Positions 8,397-17,062 of a stretch of DNA of 64,000 bases are shown one piece after another. Numbering within the stretch: position 1 is the stretch's first letter; each line of letters starts with the position of its first letter. The notes beneath the pieces were generated by a model. That model did no database searches. It was not told the DNA's origin and was given only the letters and a program-made list of their open reading frames with translations. The position numbers and the translations under genes were made by a program. Source of the stretch: Mucilaginibacter conchicola (GTDB lineage Bacteria; Bacteroidota; Bacteroidia; Sphingobacteriales; Sphingobacteriaceae); assembly GCF_003432115.1 (NCBI RefSeq), contig NZ_QWDC01000001.1, forward strand, positions 2,070,356 to 2,134,355. Reading direction: 5' to 3'.

Positions 8397-10205
8397 TTAC
8401 ACTGCGGCAAATTTTAATTCAAATTCCGAGCCTTTTTCCTTTTCAGACCGTACGCTTATCACCCCCTCAAGCCTTTTAACAATGGTGTTAACGTAGCTAA
8501 GGCCAAGGCCAAAGCCTTTAACATCGTGCAGGTTGCCGGTTGGTATGCGGTAGAATTGCTCAAATATTTTTGATTGCTGGTCGCGGCTCATGCCTATGCC
8601 TTTATCGGCAACCTTTATCACCAGTTCGTTATTTCTGTTGTAAGTGCTGATGGTTATTTCAGGCACATCCTTGCTGTATTTAACGGCATTATCTATCAGG
8701 TTGTATAGCACGTTGCTAAAATGCAACTCATCGGCCATTATCACAGGGTTTTCGGCATCAAGGCTAAGCACGGTAACCGCATCATGCTTTTGCAGTTTAA
8801 GTGCCATGCTATCCAGCACAAGGGCTATCATCTCGTTAACGTCGATAGGTTTTTTATCCAGCTTAAAGTCGTTCTTCTCAATACGGGCAATGTTCAGCAC
8901 CCGCTCAATATGGCTGCCCAAACGAACGTTCTCCTCGTATATCACATTGGCCAGCCGTGCTACCCGCGATCTGTCCTGCGCTATCTCATCATCCTTTAAA
9001 GCCTCGCTGGCTATCATGATGGTAGATACAGGGGTTTTAAACTCGTGGGTCATGTTATTGATGAAGTCTATCTTCATCTCCGAGATCTTTTTCTGCTTGA
9101 TGATGGAGAAAATAGTATATCCGAAACAAAAAACCAGCACTATCAACAAGCCTGCAGTAGTGCCCATACTCGCTTTCATGTTCCCGAGTATCAGCGAATC
9201 CTTCTGCGGGAAATAAACACGGATTTTTCCGGGGTCGGTGAGCAACTCGCTGTTGAATATAGTTTTCTGATAAGTATTCGCAGGGATAAACTCGGGCCTG
9301 GCGCCACTTACATCCATCGCTTTTGAAAACAGCAACGAGTCTTTATTGGCCATCGCCACCTCATAACTAAAGGGCAGGAATATACCACGGTTATGCAACT
9401 CAAAGCGTAACAAGGAGTCTATCCAAAAAACATTCAATCGCTTGTACAACGGCTCGTCAGATTTTCGGTATTCTTCGGCAATATTCTCAATTACATTGGC
9501 TGTTTTGCCTTTGTGCGGCATGTTGGCCAGTGAATCGGCCTCTAACATTTTTTTAACCGTGGTTAGCTGGCGCTCTTTCAGCAAACGTTGCTGCTCGCGT
9601 ACCCAAAGCGGATTTAATTGCGGGGCGGCCACCAGTTGCTTACCAAACTGAGGGTCAATATATGTAGCATAAAGCGTATCATACTTATGCAGTTTCTTTT
9701 TGGGCATTTTAGGCCCTTTCACTATCTCGGGGATAAAGCGGCCATGTACATCGCCGTACTCATCGGTATATTCCTCAATGCGGATGCGCAGGTTTACTGA
9801 GCCCTGTTGCATCAAGGCGTTGATCTCGTCGTCCTGTTTTTTGTGGATGATCATGCGGCGCAAACTATCGCGCAGCATGGCCAGTTTACGCTGGCGTTTG
9901 CTTTGCTTTTTAAGGCTGGTCAATGAATCCTGCGGGGAGATCTTTTGCCCGTTGATGCTCACATCGGTACGTTTCTCGATGTTAGTTACTGCAAACGAGC
10001 GCTGCGTTTTGGCATTGATAAAGTTGATAGCATCTTGTTTTGATACCTTGCTTACCACACTGTTTAAAGCCTCGTTAACCGACTGGTTAAACAACTCCGA
10101 TTGCATTTGGTATGATTGGCGCAGAAAATACAATTGCATAGCCACCACCCCCACAAGGGCAAAACCCATAAGGCCTACGATCAATGCTATACTTTTCTTT
10201 TTCAT
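8397..10205 (-). CDS. sensor histidine kinase (RprX-like)
   Basis: A 602-residue membrane kinase. TM1 is residues 5-27 and TM2 about 349-371 (TAGLLIVLVFCFGYTIFSII), leaving a periplasmic sensor of about 320 residues with no family I recognise. The cytoplasmic part has the H-box FINNMTHEFKTPVSTIM, N-box NLIDNAVKYS, G1 VADKGIGM and G2 GFGLGLSYV, all intact. There is no HAMP or PAS domain. It is the first gene of a two-gene unit with the response regulator. It is divergent from a secreted protein gene, and the shared 132-base region has a promoter for that gene and a candidate regulator-binding repeat. Confidence 0.93.
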   Translation of the reverse strand: MKKKSIALIVGLMGFALVGVVAMQLYFLRQSYQMQSELFNQSVNEALNSVVSKVSKQDAINFINAKTQRSFAVTNIEKRTDVSINGQKISPQDSLTSLKKQSKRQRKLAMLRDSLRRMIIHKKQDDEINALMQQGSVNLRIRIEEYTDEYGDVHGRFIPEIVKGPKMPKKKLHKYDTLYATYIDPQFGKQLVAAPQLNPLWVREQQRLLKERQLTTVKKMLEADSLANMPHKGKTANVIENIAEEYRKSDEPLYKRLNVFWIDSLLRFELHNRGIFLPFSYEVAMANKDSLLFSKAMDVSGARPEFIPANTYQKTIFNSELLTDPGKIRVYFPQKDSLILGNMKASMGTTAGLLIVLVFCFGYTIFSIIKQKKISEMKIDFINNMTHEFKTPVSTIMIASEALKDDEIAQDRSRVARLANVIYEENVRLGSHIERVLNIARIEKNDFKLDKKPIDVNEMIALVLDSMALKLQKHDAVTVLSLDAENPVIMADELHFSNVLYNLIDNAVKYSKDVPEITISTYNRNNELVIKVADKGIGMSRDQQSKIFEQFYRIPTGNLHDVKGFGLGLSYVNTIVKRLEGVISVRSEKEKGSEFELKFAAV

Positions 10206-10245
10206 GCAAGAACAAAAATATCTGATTTTATGCCCGTTAAAATCC

Positions 10246-10265
10246 TTTTAACAAATTTTAACAAA
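10246..10265. promoter_or_regulatory. tandem 10-bp repeat, candidate response-regulator site
   Basis: TTTTAACAAA occurs twice in perfect tandem (10246-10255 and 10256-10265), midway between the divergent kinase gene and the secreted-protein gene. OmpR-family regulators bind direct repeats spaced by about one helical turn, so this is a candidate binding site for the neighbouring regulator. Confidence 0.45.
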
Positions 10266-10283
10266 TGATTAGGCCGCTTTTAA

Positions 10284-10314
10284 TCTGTTGATTTGTAACA
10301 GTTTCATAAATTTG
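10284..10314 (+). promoter_or_regulatory. Bacteroidota-type promoter of the secreted protein gene
   Basis: TAAATTTG at 10307-10314 is a perfect TAnnTTTG -7 box. TCTG at 10284-10287 is a one-mismatch -33 box at the standard 19-base spacing. The ATG follows 24 bases after the -7 box. Confidence 0.6.
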
Positions 10315-10337
10315 CTACTCAAACCTGTATACACAAT

Positions 10338-11183
10338 ATGAAAAAGATATTTAAACCCGGCTTTGAGTTTATATTCTCGGTAAGCCTTATAGCCATACTT
10401 GGCCTGCCGCCGCTGGTGTTGGCACAAAGCCAAAAAAATATTGAGATAAAGATAGTTAACGGCGATACCACCATTAACGGTAAGGATATTAAAAAGCTAA
10501 CGGCTGCCGAGCGCAAAGATGCATTGGCTGCCATGGAAGACGCACCTTTACCGCCACCACCACCACCTGCACCGGGCAATAATGCCACCATTATACTGAA
10601 GCAAGATAAAAACGGCAAAAACGTAACTATCGAAAAACAGGTAACCATTGATAACAACGGCAACGAATTAGCCGCCGGCGAAGGCACCCAAAAACGCACC
10701 CGCTTAAAACGCATCAAAACCGACAGTGCTTTTACCTATCGTTTTGATAACGACCTGCCATCGATGGACGTGCGTATTAACCGTTTTACCGGCCCCGGTC
10801 ATAAAGCCACCAGCAAAAACAGCCAAACATTTAACTATTCCAATACGGATGGCGATGGCATTACTACCAATATCAGCTACAGCGTTAGCGATGCCCCTGC
10901 CGATAAGCTAAAAGCCTTAACAGGTACCGACAAAGCTGATTTAGAGATCGCTGATCTGAACCTGAACTACGAGTTCAGCACGGCTAAAACCATCCTTACA
11001 TTGAACCTGCCCGCAGGCGCGAAAGAAATTAAATTGACGGCAAGCAATGGTACTACCGTATGGGCTGATAAGGTATCTGCAACCAGCTTCAGCAAAAAAT
11101 TTGCGTTGCCGGTGAACGGCGTGTACTACCTGCAGGTTAAACAAGGCAGAAAAGTTGCTTTGAAGAGGATTGTCAAGGAGTAG
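10338..11183 (+). CDS. secreted protein with a T9SS-type C-terminal sorting-like tail
   Basis: A 281-residue exported protein of unknown function. The signal peptide covers residues 1-30 (ending LVLAQ). A low-complexity spacer rich in proline (a run of P near residues 73-79) follows, then a polar, Asn/Asp-rich middle, and finally a roughly 75-residue C-terminal domain with the pattern of Por_Secre_tail modules (ILTLNLPAGAKEIKLTASNG, GVYYLQVKQGRKVALKRIVKE). That tail suggests type IX secretion or surface attachment. The gene is divergent from the histidine kinase and may be a target of the two-component system. Both points are inference. Confidence 0.75.
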   Translation: MKKIFKPGFEFIFSVSLIAILGLPPLVLAQSQKNIEIKIVNGDTTINGKDIKKLTAAERKDALAAMEDAPLPPPPPPAPGNNATIILKQDKNGKNVTIEKQVTIDNNGNELAAGEGTQKRTRLKRIKTDSAFTYRFDNDLPSMDVRINRFTGPGHKATSKNSQTFNYSNTDGDGITTNISYSVSDAPADKLKALTGTDKADLEIADLNLNYEFSTAKTILTLNLPAGAKEIKLTASNGTTVWADKVSATSFSKKFALPVNGVYYLQVKQGRKVALKRIVKE

Positions 11184-11220
11184 TTTGTATTTGCCGGTTG
11201 GCAGTTTGCAGAAGTCCCAT

Positions 11221-11350
11221 CATTGCCGTTGGCTTTAGCCAACGGATAACGAACAGTGCACAAATGACTTTAGCCAAAACCAAAGAGCTGAGTTTCGGCT
11301 AAAGCCGGGAACATCCGTTTATACTCCGTCGACTAAAGTCGACGGCAATG
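11221..11350. repeat. nested palindromic repeat, family D
   Basis: The outer arms CATTGCCGT (11221-11229) and ACGGCAATG (11342-11350) are perfect inverted repeats, and each end carries its own small palindrome (TTGGCTTTAGCCAA and GTCGACTAAAGTCGAC). An internal pair TTTAGCCAAAAC / TTTCGGCTAAAG adds another stem. It looks like a non-coding mobile palindrome. Confidence 0.65.
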
Positions 11351-11356
11351 AAACAT

Positions 11357-11388
11357 AAAAGCCTTTCTGAAAATCCAGAAAGGCTTTT
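11357..11388. terminator. bidirectional terminator
   Basis: AAAAGCCTTTCTG / CAGAAAGGCTTTT, a perfect 13-base stem with a 6-base loop, A-rich and T-rich on its two sides. It lies between the convergent secreted-protein and DUF3127 genes. Confidence 0.85.
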
Positions 11389-11436
11389 ATTATTCTTATC
11401 AAGCCTGCCTACTGCAAACTCAAAACTGGCCAGCTC

Positions 11437-11799
11437 TTAAAACGGCAGATCGTCATCATCAGGTGCCGAGCTGATATCAGCAGGGGCTGCATACTCCGGC
11501 GAAGCTGCGCTGCCTGCGCCGCTAAGCGTGTTAACTTTCCATAATTGTAAAGAGTTAAAGTATGATTTCTTGCCTGATTTATCAGTCCATGGGCGGCCTT
11601 TCAGGTTAAAAAACACTTCAACATCATCACCAACCTTAACAGCATCTAAAAGATTGCAACGATCTTGTATAGCCTCAAACTTTAAATACTCAGGATATTG
11701 TGGGTTCTCGATGTACTCGAGAATCAATTCTCTCTTCTTTAATGACTCGGTAACCTGTTGGGTTGCCGATACTTCATGTACCTTGCCTTTAACTTCCAT
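11437..11799 (-). CDS. DUF3127 protein with an SSB-like acidic tail
   Basis: A 120-residue protein with an OB-fold-like core, as in DUF3127: MEVKGKVHEVSATQQVTES, then RELILEYIENPQYPEYLKFEA, then GDDVEVFFNLKGRPWTDKSGKKSYFNSLQLWKV. After residue 95 there is an Ala/Ser/Pro-rich linker ending in DDDDLPF, which strongly resembles the C-terminal tip of single-stranded DNA-binding protein (DDDIPF), the docking site for many repair proteins. A role in ssDNA binding or repair is therefore inferred, not shown. It stands alone and is divergent from the RNA methyltransferase gene. Confidence 0.85.
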   Translation of the reverse strand: MEVKGKVHEVSATQQVTESLKKRELILEYIENPQYPEYLKFEAIQDRCNLLDAVKVGDDVEVFFNLKGRPWTDKSGKKSYFNSLQLWKVNTLSGAGSAASPEYAAPADISSAPDDDDLPF

Positions 11800-11883
11800 A
11801 ATTTCAGAAAATGATTAAAATGTAAAGTTAATAACCTCAAATTAAATAGCGGCGTATTTAATTCATATTTTTGCCAAATAATT

Positions 11884-13059
11884 ATGCAAGTTTTCCACAC
11901 CGAAAGTAAGATCATCATCACCTGCAACAAGCGCTTATCGCCCTATTTGCAGCAGGAAGTTGAAGCGCTTGGTTACAAGCCAACCCGTGTTTTCTCTACA
12001 GGCGTAGAGTTACAGGGAACCATTAATGATACCATCCCGCTAAACCTTAACCTGCGTTGCGCAAGTCAGGTTTTATACCTGTTAAAAAGCTTTGATGCTG
12101 CCGACCCGCAAGAGCTTTACAACGAACTGGTAAAGATTGAGTGGGAAGAACTAATTGATTTTACCGGCTATTTTTCGGTAACATCAAACGTAAACAACAA
12201 GCACATTACCACACCGTTGTTTGCCAACGTAAAAGTAAAAGATGCCATTGTTGACCGTATAAAAGATAAAAAAGGCATTCGCCCAAACAGCGGTGCCGAT
12301 GTAAATAAAGCCGTTGTACACCTGTACTGGCAGGATGATAAAGCCGATGTTTTCCTGGATACATCGGGCGAGACCTTAGCCAAACACAGCTACCGCAAAA
12401 TACCGGGCAAGGCACCAATGCTTGAGGCACTGGCAGCGTCAACCATTGTGGCCACCAACTGGGACCGCAACAGCCATTTTATTAACCCGATGTGTGGATC
12501 TGGTACATTAGCTATCGAAGCTGCTTTGCTGGCTACTGATAAGCATCCCGGCTTGTTCCGCATGAACTATGGTTTTATGCATATTATGGGATATGATGAG
12601 CAGGTATTTTTTGTGGAGCGCCGCAAACTAAAAGATAAAGCCAAGAAAGATATCGGCTTTAAAATTATCGCTACAGATATTTCTCAGGATGCCGTTGATA
12701 TAGCCCGCCGCAATGCCAATACTGCCGGTGTAGAACATTTAATTGATTTTGATGTTTGTGATTTTGAACTTACCGACGTGCCCGAAGATGGTGGCGTAGT
12801 GATGTTTAACCCCGAGTACGGCGAACGTTTAGGTACGCATACCAAGTTAGAGATCACTTACAAACGCATAGGCGATTTCCTGAAAAAGAAATGCCTTAAC
12901 TATCGCGGTTATGTGTTCACGGGCAACCCCGATCTGGCTAAGAAGATAGGTTTAAAGGCTGCCCGTAAAATTGAGTTTTACAATGGTAAACTGGATTGCC
13001 GTTTGTTTGAGTACGAATTGTACGAAGGCACCAAACGCCAGCCAAAAGAAGAAGTTTAA
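11884..13059 (+). CDS. THUMP-domain class I SAM-dependent RNA methyltransferase (RlmL/YpsC-like)
   Basis: Predicted 23S rRNA guanine-N2 methyltransferase. The first 60 residues form a ferredoxin-like domain, a THUMP domain covers about 60-165 (FANVKVKDAIVDRIKDKKG, VHLYWQDDKADVFLDTSGE), and the methyltransferase domain about 180-385 has the SAM motif INPMCGSGTLAIEAAL, the acidic loop IIATDIS and the catalytic block NPEYGERLG. The usual NPPY is NPEY here. It reads directly into the next gene with no gap. At 391 residues it is like YpsC, without the C-terminal RlmK half found in E. coli RlmKL. Confidence 0.92.
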   Translation: MQVFHTESKIIITCNKRLSPYLQQEVEALGYKPTRVFSTGVELQGTINDTIPLNLNLRCASQVLYLLKSFDAADPQELYNELVKIEWEELIDFTGYFSVTSNVNNKHITTPLFANVKVKDAIVDRIKDKKGIRPNSGADVNKAVVHLYWQDDKADVFLDTSGETLAKHSYRKIPGKAPMLEALAASTIVATNWDRNSHFINPMCGSGTLAIEAALLATDKHPGLFRMNYGFMHIMGYDEQVFFVERRKLKDKAKKDIGFKIIATDISQDAVDIARRNANTAGVEHLIDFDVCDFELTDVPEDGGVVMFNPEYGERLGTHTKLEITYKRIGDFLKKKCLNYRGYVFTGNPDLAKKIGLKAARKIEFYNGKLDCRLFEYELYEGTKRQPKEEV

Positions 13060-13551
13060 ATGAAGAAATTACTTGTTATAGCGTTTTTACTAAGCTCTTT
13101 TTATGCCCACGCGCAAAAAGAACTGGCTTTCCCGTTCCAGGGTGGTGCACCCATCATGACCCGTTTTTTTAAGGATAGCCTTACTGTAAGCCCGGATATC
13201 ATCGCTAAAAAAGCAAGCGGTGTGGCGGTATTAAAGTTTACTGCTGATGTAAACGGCGTGGTGCAAAAAATTGTGATCTATTATGCCGATGATTACCTGA
13301 TCACCCTGCCTGCTATTGACGCGCTGAAGAAATCGACTAAGAAATGGATCATCCCTGATAAGGAAAAGTTTCATGATTTTATCATTCCGTTCTCTATCAG
13401 CTACAACACACCGGCATCCGGCGTAGCCGAGGTACAAAAAGCCGCGTACGAGTTCTACAAACGCCGCAAGCCCATTGTAGCCCGTGATCAGATACCTTTG
13501 AACGATGCTACCCTGCTACCAACGGTAAGTGTTAGCTACGATCTGAAGTAG
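13060..13551 (+). CDS. secreted TonB-C-like hypothetical protein
   Basis: A 163-residue exported protein. The signal peptide is MKKLLVIAFLLSSFYAHAQ. The block GVAVLKFTADVNGVVQKIVIYYADDYLITLPAIDALKKSTKKWIIP resembles the beta-alpha-beta core of TonB C-terminal domains, a common fold in Bacteroidota periplasmic proteins. No catalytic residues are visible. Its ATG follows immediately on the stop codon of the methyltransferase, so the two are co-transcribed, but a functional link is not evident. Confidence 0.7.
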   Translation: MKKLLVIAFLLSSFYAHAQKELAFPFQGGAPIMTRFFKDSLTVSPDIIAKKASGVAVLKFTADVNGVVQKIVIYYADDYLITLPAIDALKKSTKKWIIPDKEKFHDFIIPFSISYNTPASGVAEVQKAAYEFYKRRKPIVARDQIPLNDATLLPTVSVSYDLK

Positions 13552-13581
13552 AAACTAAAAGGCAAGAGCCATTCGCATAGC

Positions 13582-13719
13582 TGACTCACCCGGTCTTCGC
13601 TACGCTGGACCACCCTCTCTGCTGCAAGCAGCAAAGAGGTAAGAAAAGAAAACGAATAAACCCCTCTTTACGCTTGCGTAGAGAGGGGTGACGAGCGTCA
13701 GCGATGTCGGGGTGAGTCA
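13582..13719. repeat. GACTCACCC-type inverted repeat element, family E
   Basis: Outer arms TGACTCACCC (13582-13591) and GGGTGAGTCA (13710-13719) are perfect inverted repeats. Inner arms CCTCTCT...AAAGAGG and CCCCTCTTTACGC / GCGTAGAGAGGGG build further stems. It fills the gap between the TonB-C-like gene and the MtfA-like gene. No reading frame is supported in it. Confidence 0.7.
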
Positions 13720-13765
13720 ATGAGCAAGCGGGAATCGCAAGGACTATCAACATAAGACCAATCAA

Positions 13766-14539
13766 ATGCTCTATTTTGCCATCATCATTGCCGTAGTTAT
13801 CAGCTTTACACTGTTTCAGCGCAAGCGTAGTCGTGCATTAACGCAGGTTATTCTTACCGATAAGCAGAAGGCACTGTTGACGCAACATATTGATTATTAC
13901 AATAACCTGTCGGATGATGATAAAGCTTACTTTGTTGATAAGGTAGAGCAGTTTCTGGATGCCGTACGTATTGAAGGCGTAGGCCTTGAGGTAAACGATA
14001 CTGACCGCCTGATGGTAGCATCAAGCGCGGTGATCCCCATCTTTAAATTTAAAGACTGGACCTACCGCAACGTTACCAACGTACTCCTCTACCCCGACAC
14101 CTTTGATAAAGACTACCAGTTTGAGGGTGGCGACGAGCGCAATATTATGGGTATGGTAGGCAGCGGTTACATGAACGGGCAGATGATCCTGTCGCGCGCG
14201 GCGCTGCAAAAAGGCTTCTCAAAAAACAACGGCAAACAAAACACCGGCATCCATGAGTTTGTGCACCTGCTGGATAAAGCCGACGGCGCCACCGATGGCA
14301 TCCCCGAAGGTTTCCTTCCGCATGAGTACATTAAACCCTGGGTGCAGATGATGCACCAGGAGATAAGCAAAATCCGGGCAGGCCATTCAGACATTGATCC
14401 GTACGCGGCTACCAACGAAGCCGAGTTCTTTGCCGTGGTATCAGAATATTTCTTTGAAAAACCCGACCAGCTGCAGGCCAAACACCCTGAGCTTTATGAC
14501 TTGCTCAGCAAAACTTTCGGGCAGGATCTGGCAGGGTAA
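13766..14539 (+). CDS. mtfA: M90 family zinc peptidase, MtfA-like
   Basis: Related to MtfA (Mlc titration factor A), a cytosolic zinc metallopeptidase. The 257-residue protein starts with one membrane helix (MLYFAIIIAVVISFTLF), which E. coli MtfA lacks, followed by the M90 domain: GQMILSRAALQKGF, the zinc motif HEFVHLLDKADG starting near residue 163, and NEAEFFAVVSEYFFEKP, which provides the third ligand Glu. All catalytic positions are present. The membrane anchor suggests it acts at the inner membrane. It is bounded by repeats on both sides and has no operon partner. Confidence 0.9.
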   Translation: MLYFAIIIAVVISFTLFQRKRSRALTQVILTDKQKALLTQHIDYYNNLSDDDKAYFVDKVEQFLDAVRIEGVGLEVNDTDRLMVASSAVIPIFKFKDWTYRNVTNVLLYPDTFDKDYQFEGGDERNIMGMVGSGYMNGQMILSRAALQKGFSKNNGKQNTGIHEFVHLLDKADGATDGIPEGFLPHEYIKPWVQMMHQEISKIRAGHSDIDPYAATNEAEFFAVVSEYFFEKPDQLQAKHPELYDLLSKTFGQDLAG

Positions 14540-14563
14540 AGGTGCCGGACCAATTACAAAAAT

Positions 14564-14690
14564 GTCATTTCGAACGAGGTGCGAGAAGAACCGTAACGAA
14601 GTGGAGCTCATCGAAGATAAATCCTGTTATTTGTTCTAAGCTCTTCGCTTTGCTTATCTGACAGGATTTCTCACTATCGTTCGAAATGAC
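14564..14690. repeat. palindromic repeat, family B copy 1
   Basis: Ends GTCATTTCGAACGAG and CGTTCGAAATGAC are inverted. The body holds an inner pair around ATCCTG / CAGGAT. Copies with the same ends lie at 18976-19066 and 29641-29754. Confidence 0.75.
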
Positions 14691-14883
14691 ATAATTTTTT
14701 ATTGCAACCGGAGCGCATAAACGCTCCGGCGCAATAATCATGTGAACGGGTTTAGGTAGTTCTCTTTTGTATTATCGCTTTTACCGACAAATCCTTGTCA
14801 GTCGTAATTATTTCACTACCAGGCGTTCACGCTTGTTCGCGATGTTCATGCGCGTGAACGTGAACACTTGCAAACCAAATATG
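14691..14883. other. intergenic hairpins between repeats
   Basis: Two hairpins are visible: CCGGAGCG / CGCTCCGG at 14708-14729, and CGTTCACGC / GCGTGAACG at 14824-14860. Neither has a T-tract, so they may be part of further repeat elements. No gene is seen in this stretch. Confidence 0.5.
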
Positions 14884-14978
14884 CGTCATTGCGAGGCACG
14901 AAGCAATCTCTTGACGCAAATCACTCAGGCAAGGCGTATATCAGTCCTAAAGAGATTGCTTCGTACCTCGCAATGACG
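14884..14978. repeat. palindromic repeat, family A copy 2
   Basis: CGTCATTGCGAGG at the left end and CCTCGCAATGACG at the right end form a perfect 13-base inverted repeat. An inner inverted pair CGAAGCAATCTC / GAGATTGCTTCG is also present. Confidence 0.75.
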
Positions 14979-14989
14979 TGGTTATGATT

Positions 14990-16975
14990 CTACTCCTCTT
15001 CCCCATCATCAACCTTTGCAATAGCGTTTGATTTACTCAACGATTTTGCACTCTCTGCCAGGCGGATAAACTCGGCGCGGTAGCCTTCGTTGTCGGTTCC
15101 TTTACCTTCGCGGGCGGTGGCTATGGCGTGGTCAAAGCTGGCTTTTTGCTTAAATTTTGAGTTGCGCAACAACATACCCACCTCAGCCACTGCCGATGCA
15201 AATTTGAAATCGGTTGAGGTTTGTTTAAACTCAACGGGCTTATCATACACCACCGCCTGGCTCAGTTTGCTTGCTGATGAGGTTGGTTCTTTATACCTGA
15301 ATTTGATGGTCATCATTTCTGCAGACGGATTAAGATCTGCCTTTACCTGCTCAATCTTCTGGTATTTCAGCGGATCTACACTGGCGGCAAAGCTGTCTTT
15401 TATACCAACAGGGATGATCTCGTAGAAAGCCGTAACGGTATGGCCGCTGCCCATATCGCCGGCATCTTTTTTATCATCATTAAAATCTTCTTTATCCAGT
15501 ACGCGGTTCTCGTAACCCAACAGGCGGTAGGCCTGCACTTTGCCGGGGTTAAACTCTATCTGCAGTTTCACATCCTTGGCAACGGTGAATAAGGTACCGC
15601 CAAATTCACTAACCAGGGTTTTGTGGGCTTCAGTAGCATTATCAATATAAGCATAGTTGCCATTGCCTTTATCGGCAAGGGCTTCCATTTTGCTGTCTTT
15701 GTAATTACCCATACCAAAGCCAAGAACAGATAATGAGATGCCGCTTTCGCGTTCCTTCTCTATCAGTTTTTCCATAGCCTCATCACTTGATGCACCAACG
15801 TTAAAATCGCCGTCGGTAGCCAGGATAATACGGTTGTTACCTTTCTTCATCAGGTTTTCGGAAGCAATTTTATAGGCAAGTTTTATGCCCGCGCCGCCTG
15901 CAGTTGAGCCGCCTGCCTGCAGGTTATCTATGGCATTTTTAATGGTCTCTTTTTTATCGCCACCGGTTGATGGCAGCACTACACCTGCTGCACCGGCATA
16001 TACTACCAGCGCCACTTTGTCCTGCGGGCGTAGCTGGTCTACCAGCATTTTAAGCGATGATTGCACCAACGGTAATTTATTCACATCACTCATAGAGCCC
16101 GATACATCTATTAAAAACACCAGGTTTGAAGCTGGTAGATTGTTAGTTGCGATGGTTTTAGCTTTTAAGCCGATGCGCAATAAACGATGCTTAGGGTTCC
16201 ACGGTGCTGATGAAAGTTCGGTATGGATAGCCACCGGTTCATTATCCTTAGGGCCGGCAAGGTCATATTTAAAATAGTTGATCATTTCCTCAACACGCAC
16301 GGCATCCTCGGGTGGCATCTGCCCGCCGTTGATAAAGCGGCGCACGTTACTGTACGATGCTGCATCCACATCAACAGAAAAAGTTGACAAAGGCTCGTTT
16401 ACCGAATTGGTAAACTTATTTTCGGCCATGCCTTTGTAGCTTTCGTTATCGGCGATTGGTGCAGGGGCCACACTGTTGTAAGCATAGTAACCAGCGGCAT
16501 TGCCACGAATAGCCATATTGTTAACTGCACCGGGATTTCCTTGTACTGTTACGCCTGCTACCCTACCCTGCAATTGTGTGTAGGCTTTATCAGCGTTAAC
16601 AACGGCCACACTTCCCAACACCTCTTTCTTACGCTTGGCTTGATATCCCGTCACTACCACTTCGCTTAGTTGGCGGGATGATGATTCCAACTTTACATTT
16701 ATCTCTTTCCTGTTGCCAATAGCCACTTGCTGAGTTTTGTATCCTATGTAAGCAAAACTTAGCGTAGCCGCGCTCGTAGGAACGTTTATGGTGTACTTAC
16801 CATTAACATCAGTTTGCGAGCCTATTTTTGTACCATCTACAATAACAGTTGCAGCAATAACGGGCAATCCGTCATCAGCAGAAGTTACTTTTCCTGTAAT
16901 CGTGCGGGTGTCGGTGTCGCGTTTAAACGCCGCAAGCGACACAAAAAGGGTTAGGATGATCATTAACTTTTTCAT
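14990..16975 (-). CDS. von Willebrand factor A protein with carboxypeptidase-regulatory head (YfbK-like)
   Basis: A 661-residue exported protein. After the signal peptide, residues 24-95 form a CarboxypepD_reg-like beta-sandwich (ITGKVTSADDGLPVIAATV ending in QLSEVVVTGY), followed by a short remnant of a TonB-receptor plug (LQGRVAGVTVQGNPG). A VWA N-terminal domain (FSVDVDAASYSNVRRFI) precedes the VWA domain near residue 285, with the MIDAS motif DVSGSM, a distal threonine/aspartate block (ATDGDFNVG), and a DUF3520-like C-terminus. The E. coli relative YfbK is lipoprotein-like and uncharacterised. It is divergent from the sigma-factor gene with 87 bases between starts, which suggests joint regulation. 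Confidence 0.88.
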   Translation of the reverse strand: MKKLMIILTLFVSLAAFKRDTDTRTITGKVTSADDGLPVIAATVIVDGTKIGSQTDVNGKYTINVPTSAATLSFAYIGYKTQQVAIGNRKEINVKLESSSRQLSEVVVTGYQAKRKKEVLGSVAVVNADKAYTQLQGRVAGVTVQGNPGAVNNMAIRGNAAGYYAYNSVAPAPIADNESYKGMAENKFTNSVNEPLSTFSVDVDAASYSNVRRFINGGQMPPEDAVRVEEMINYFKYDLAGPKDNEPVAIHTELSSAPWNPKHRLLRIGLKAKTIATNNLPASNLVFLIDVSGSMSDVNKLPLVQSSLKMLVDQLRPQDKVALVVYAGAAGVVLPSTGGDKKETIKNAIDNLQAGGSTAGGAGIKLAYKIASENLMKKGNNRIILATDGDFNVGASSDEAMEKLIEKERESGISLSVLGFGMGNYKDSKMEALADKGNGNYAYIDNATEAHKTLVSEFGGTLFTVAKDVKLQIEFNPGKVQAYRLLGYENRVLDKEDFNDDKKDAGDMGSGHTVTAFYEIIPVGIKDSFAASVDPLKYQKIEQVKADLNPSAEMMTIKFRYKEPTSSASKLSQAVVYDKPVEFKQTSTDFKFASAVAEVGMLLRNSKFKQKASFDHAIATAREGKGTDNEGYRAEFIRLAESAKSLSKSNAIAKVDDGEEE

Positions 16976-17062
16976 AATTCCATCGGTTTTTTATTACAGG
17001 ATGCAGCCGCCATTGGATTTCCATAAACCATTTAAAAAAATTATTTTGCATCATCTGTCTTA

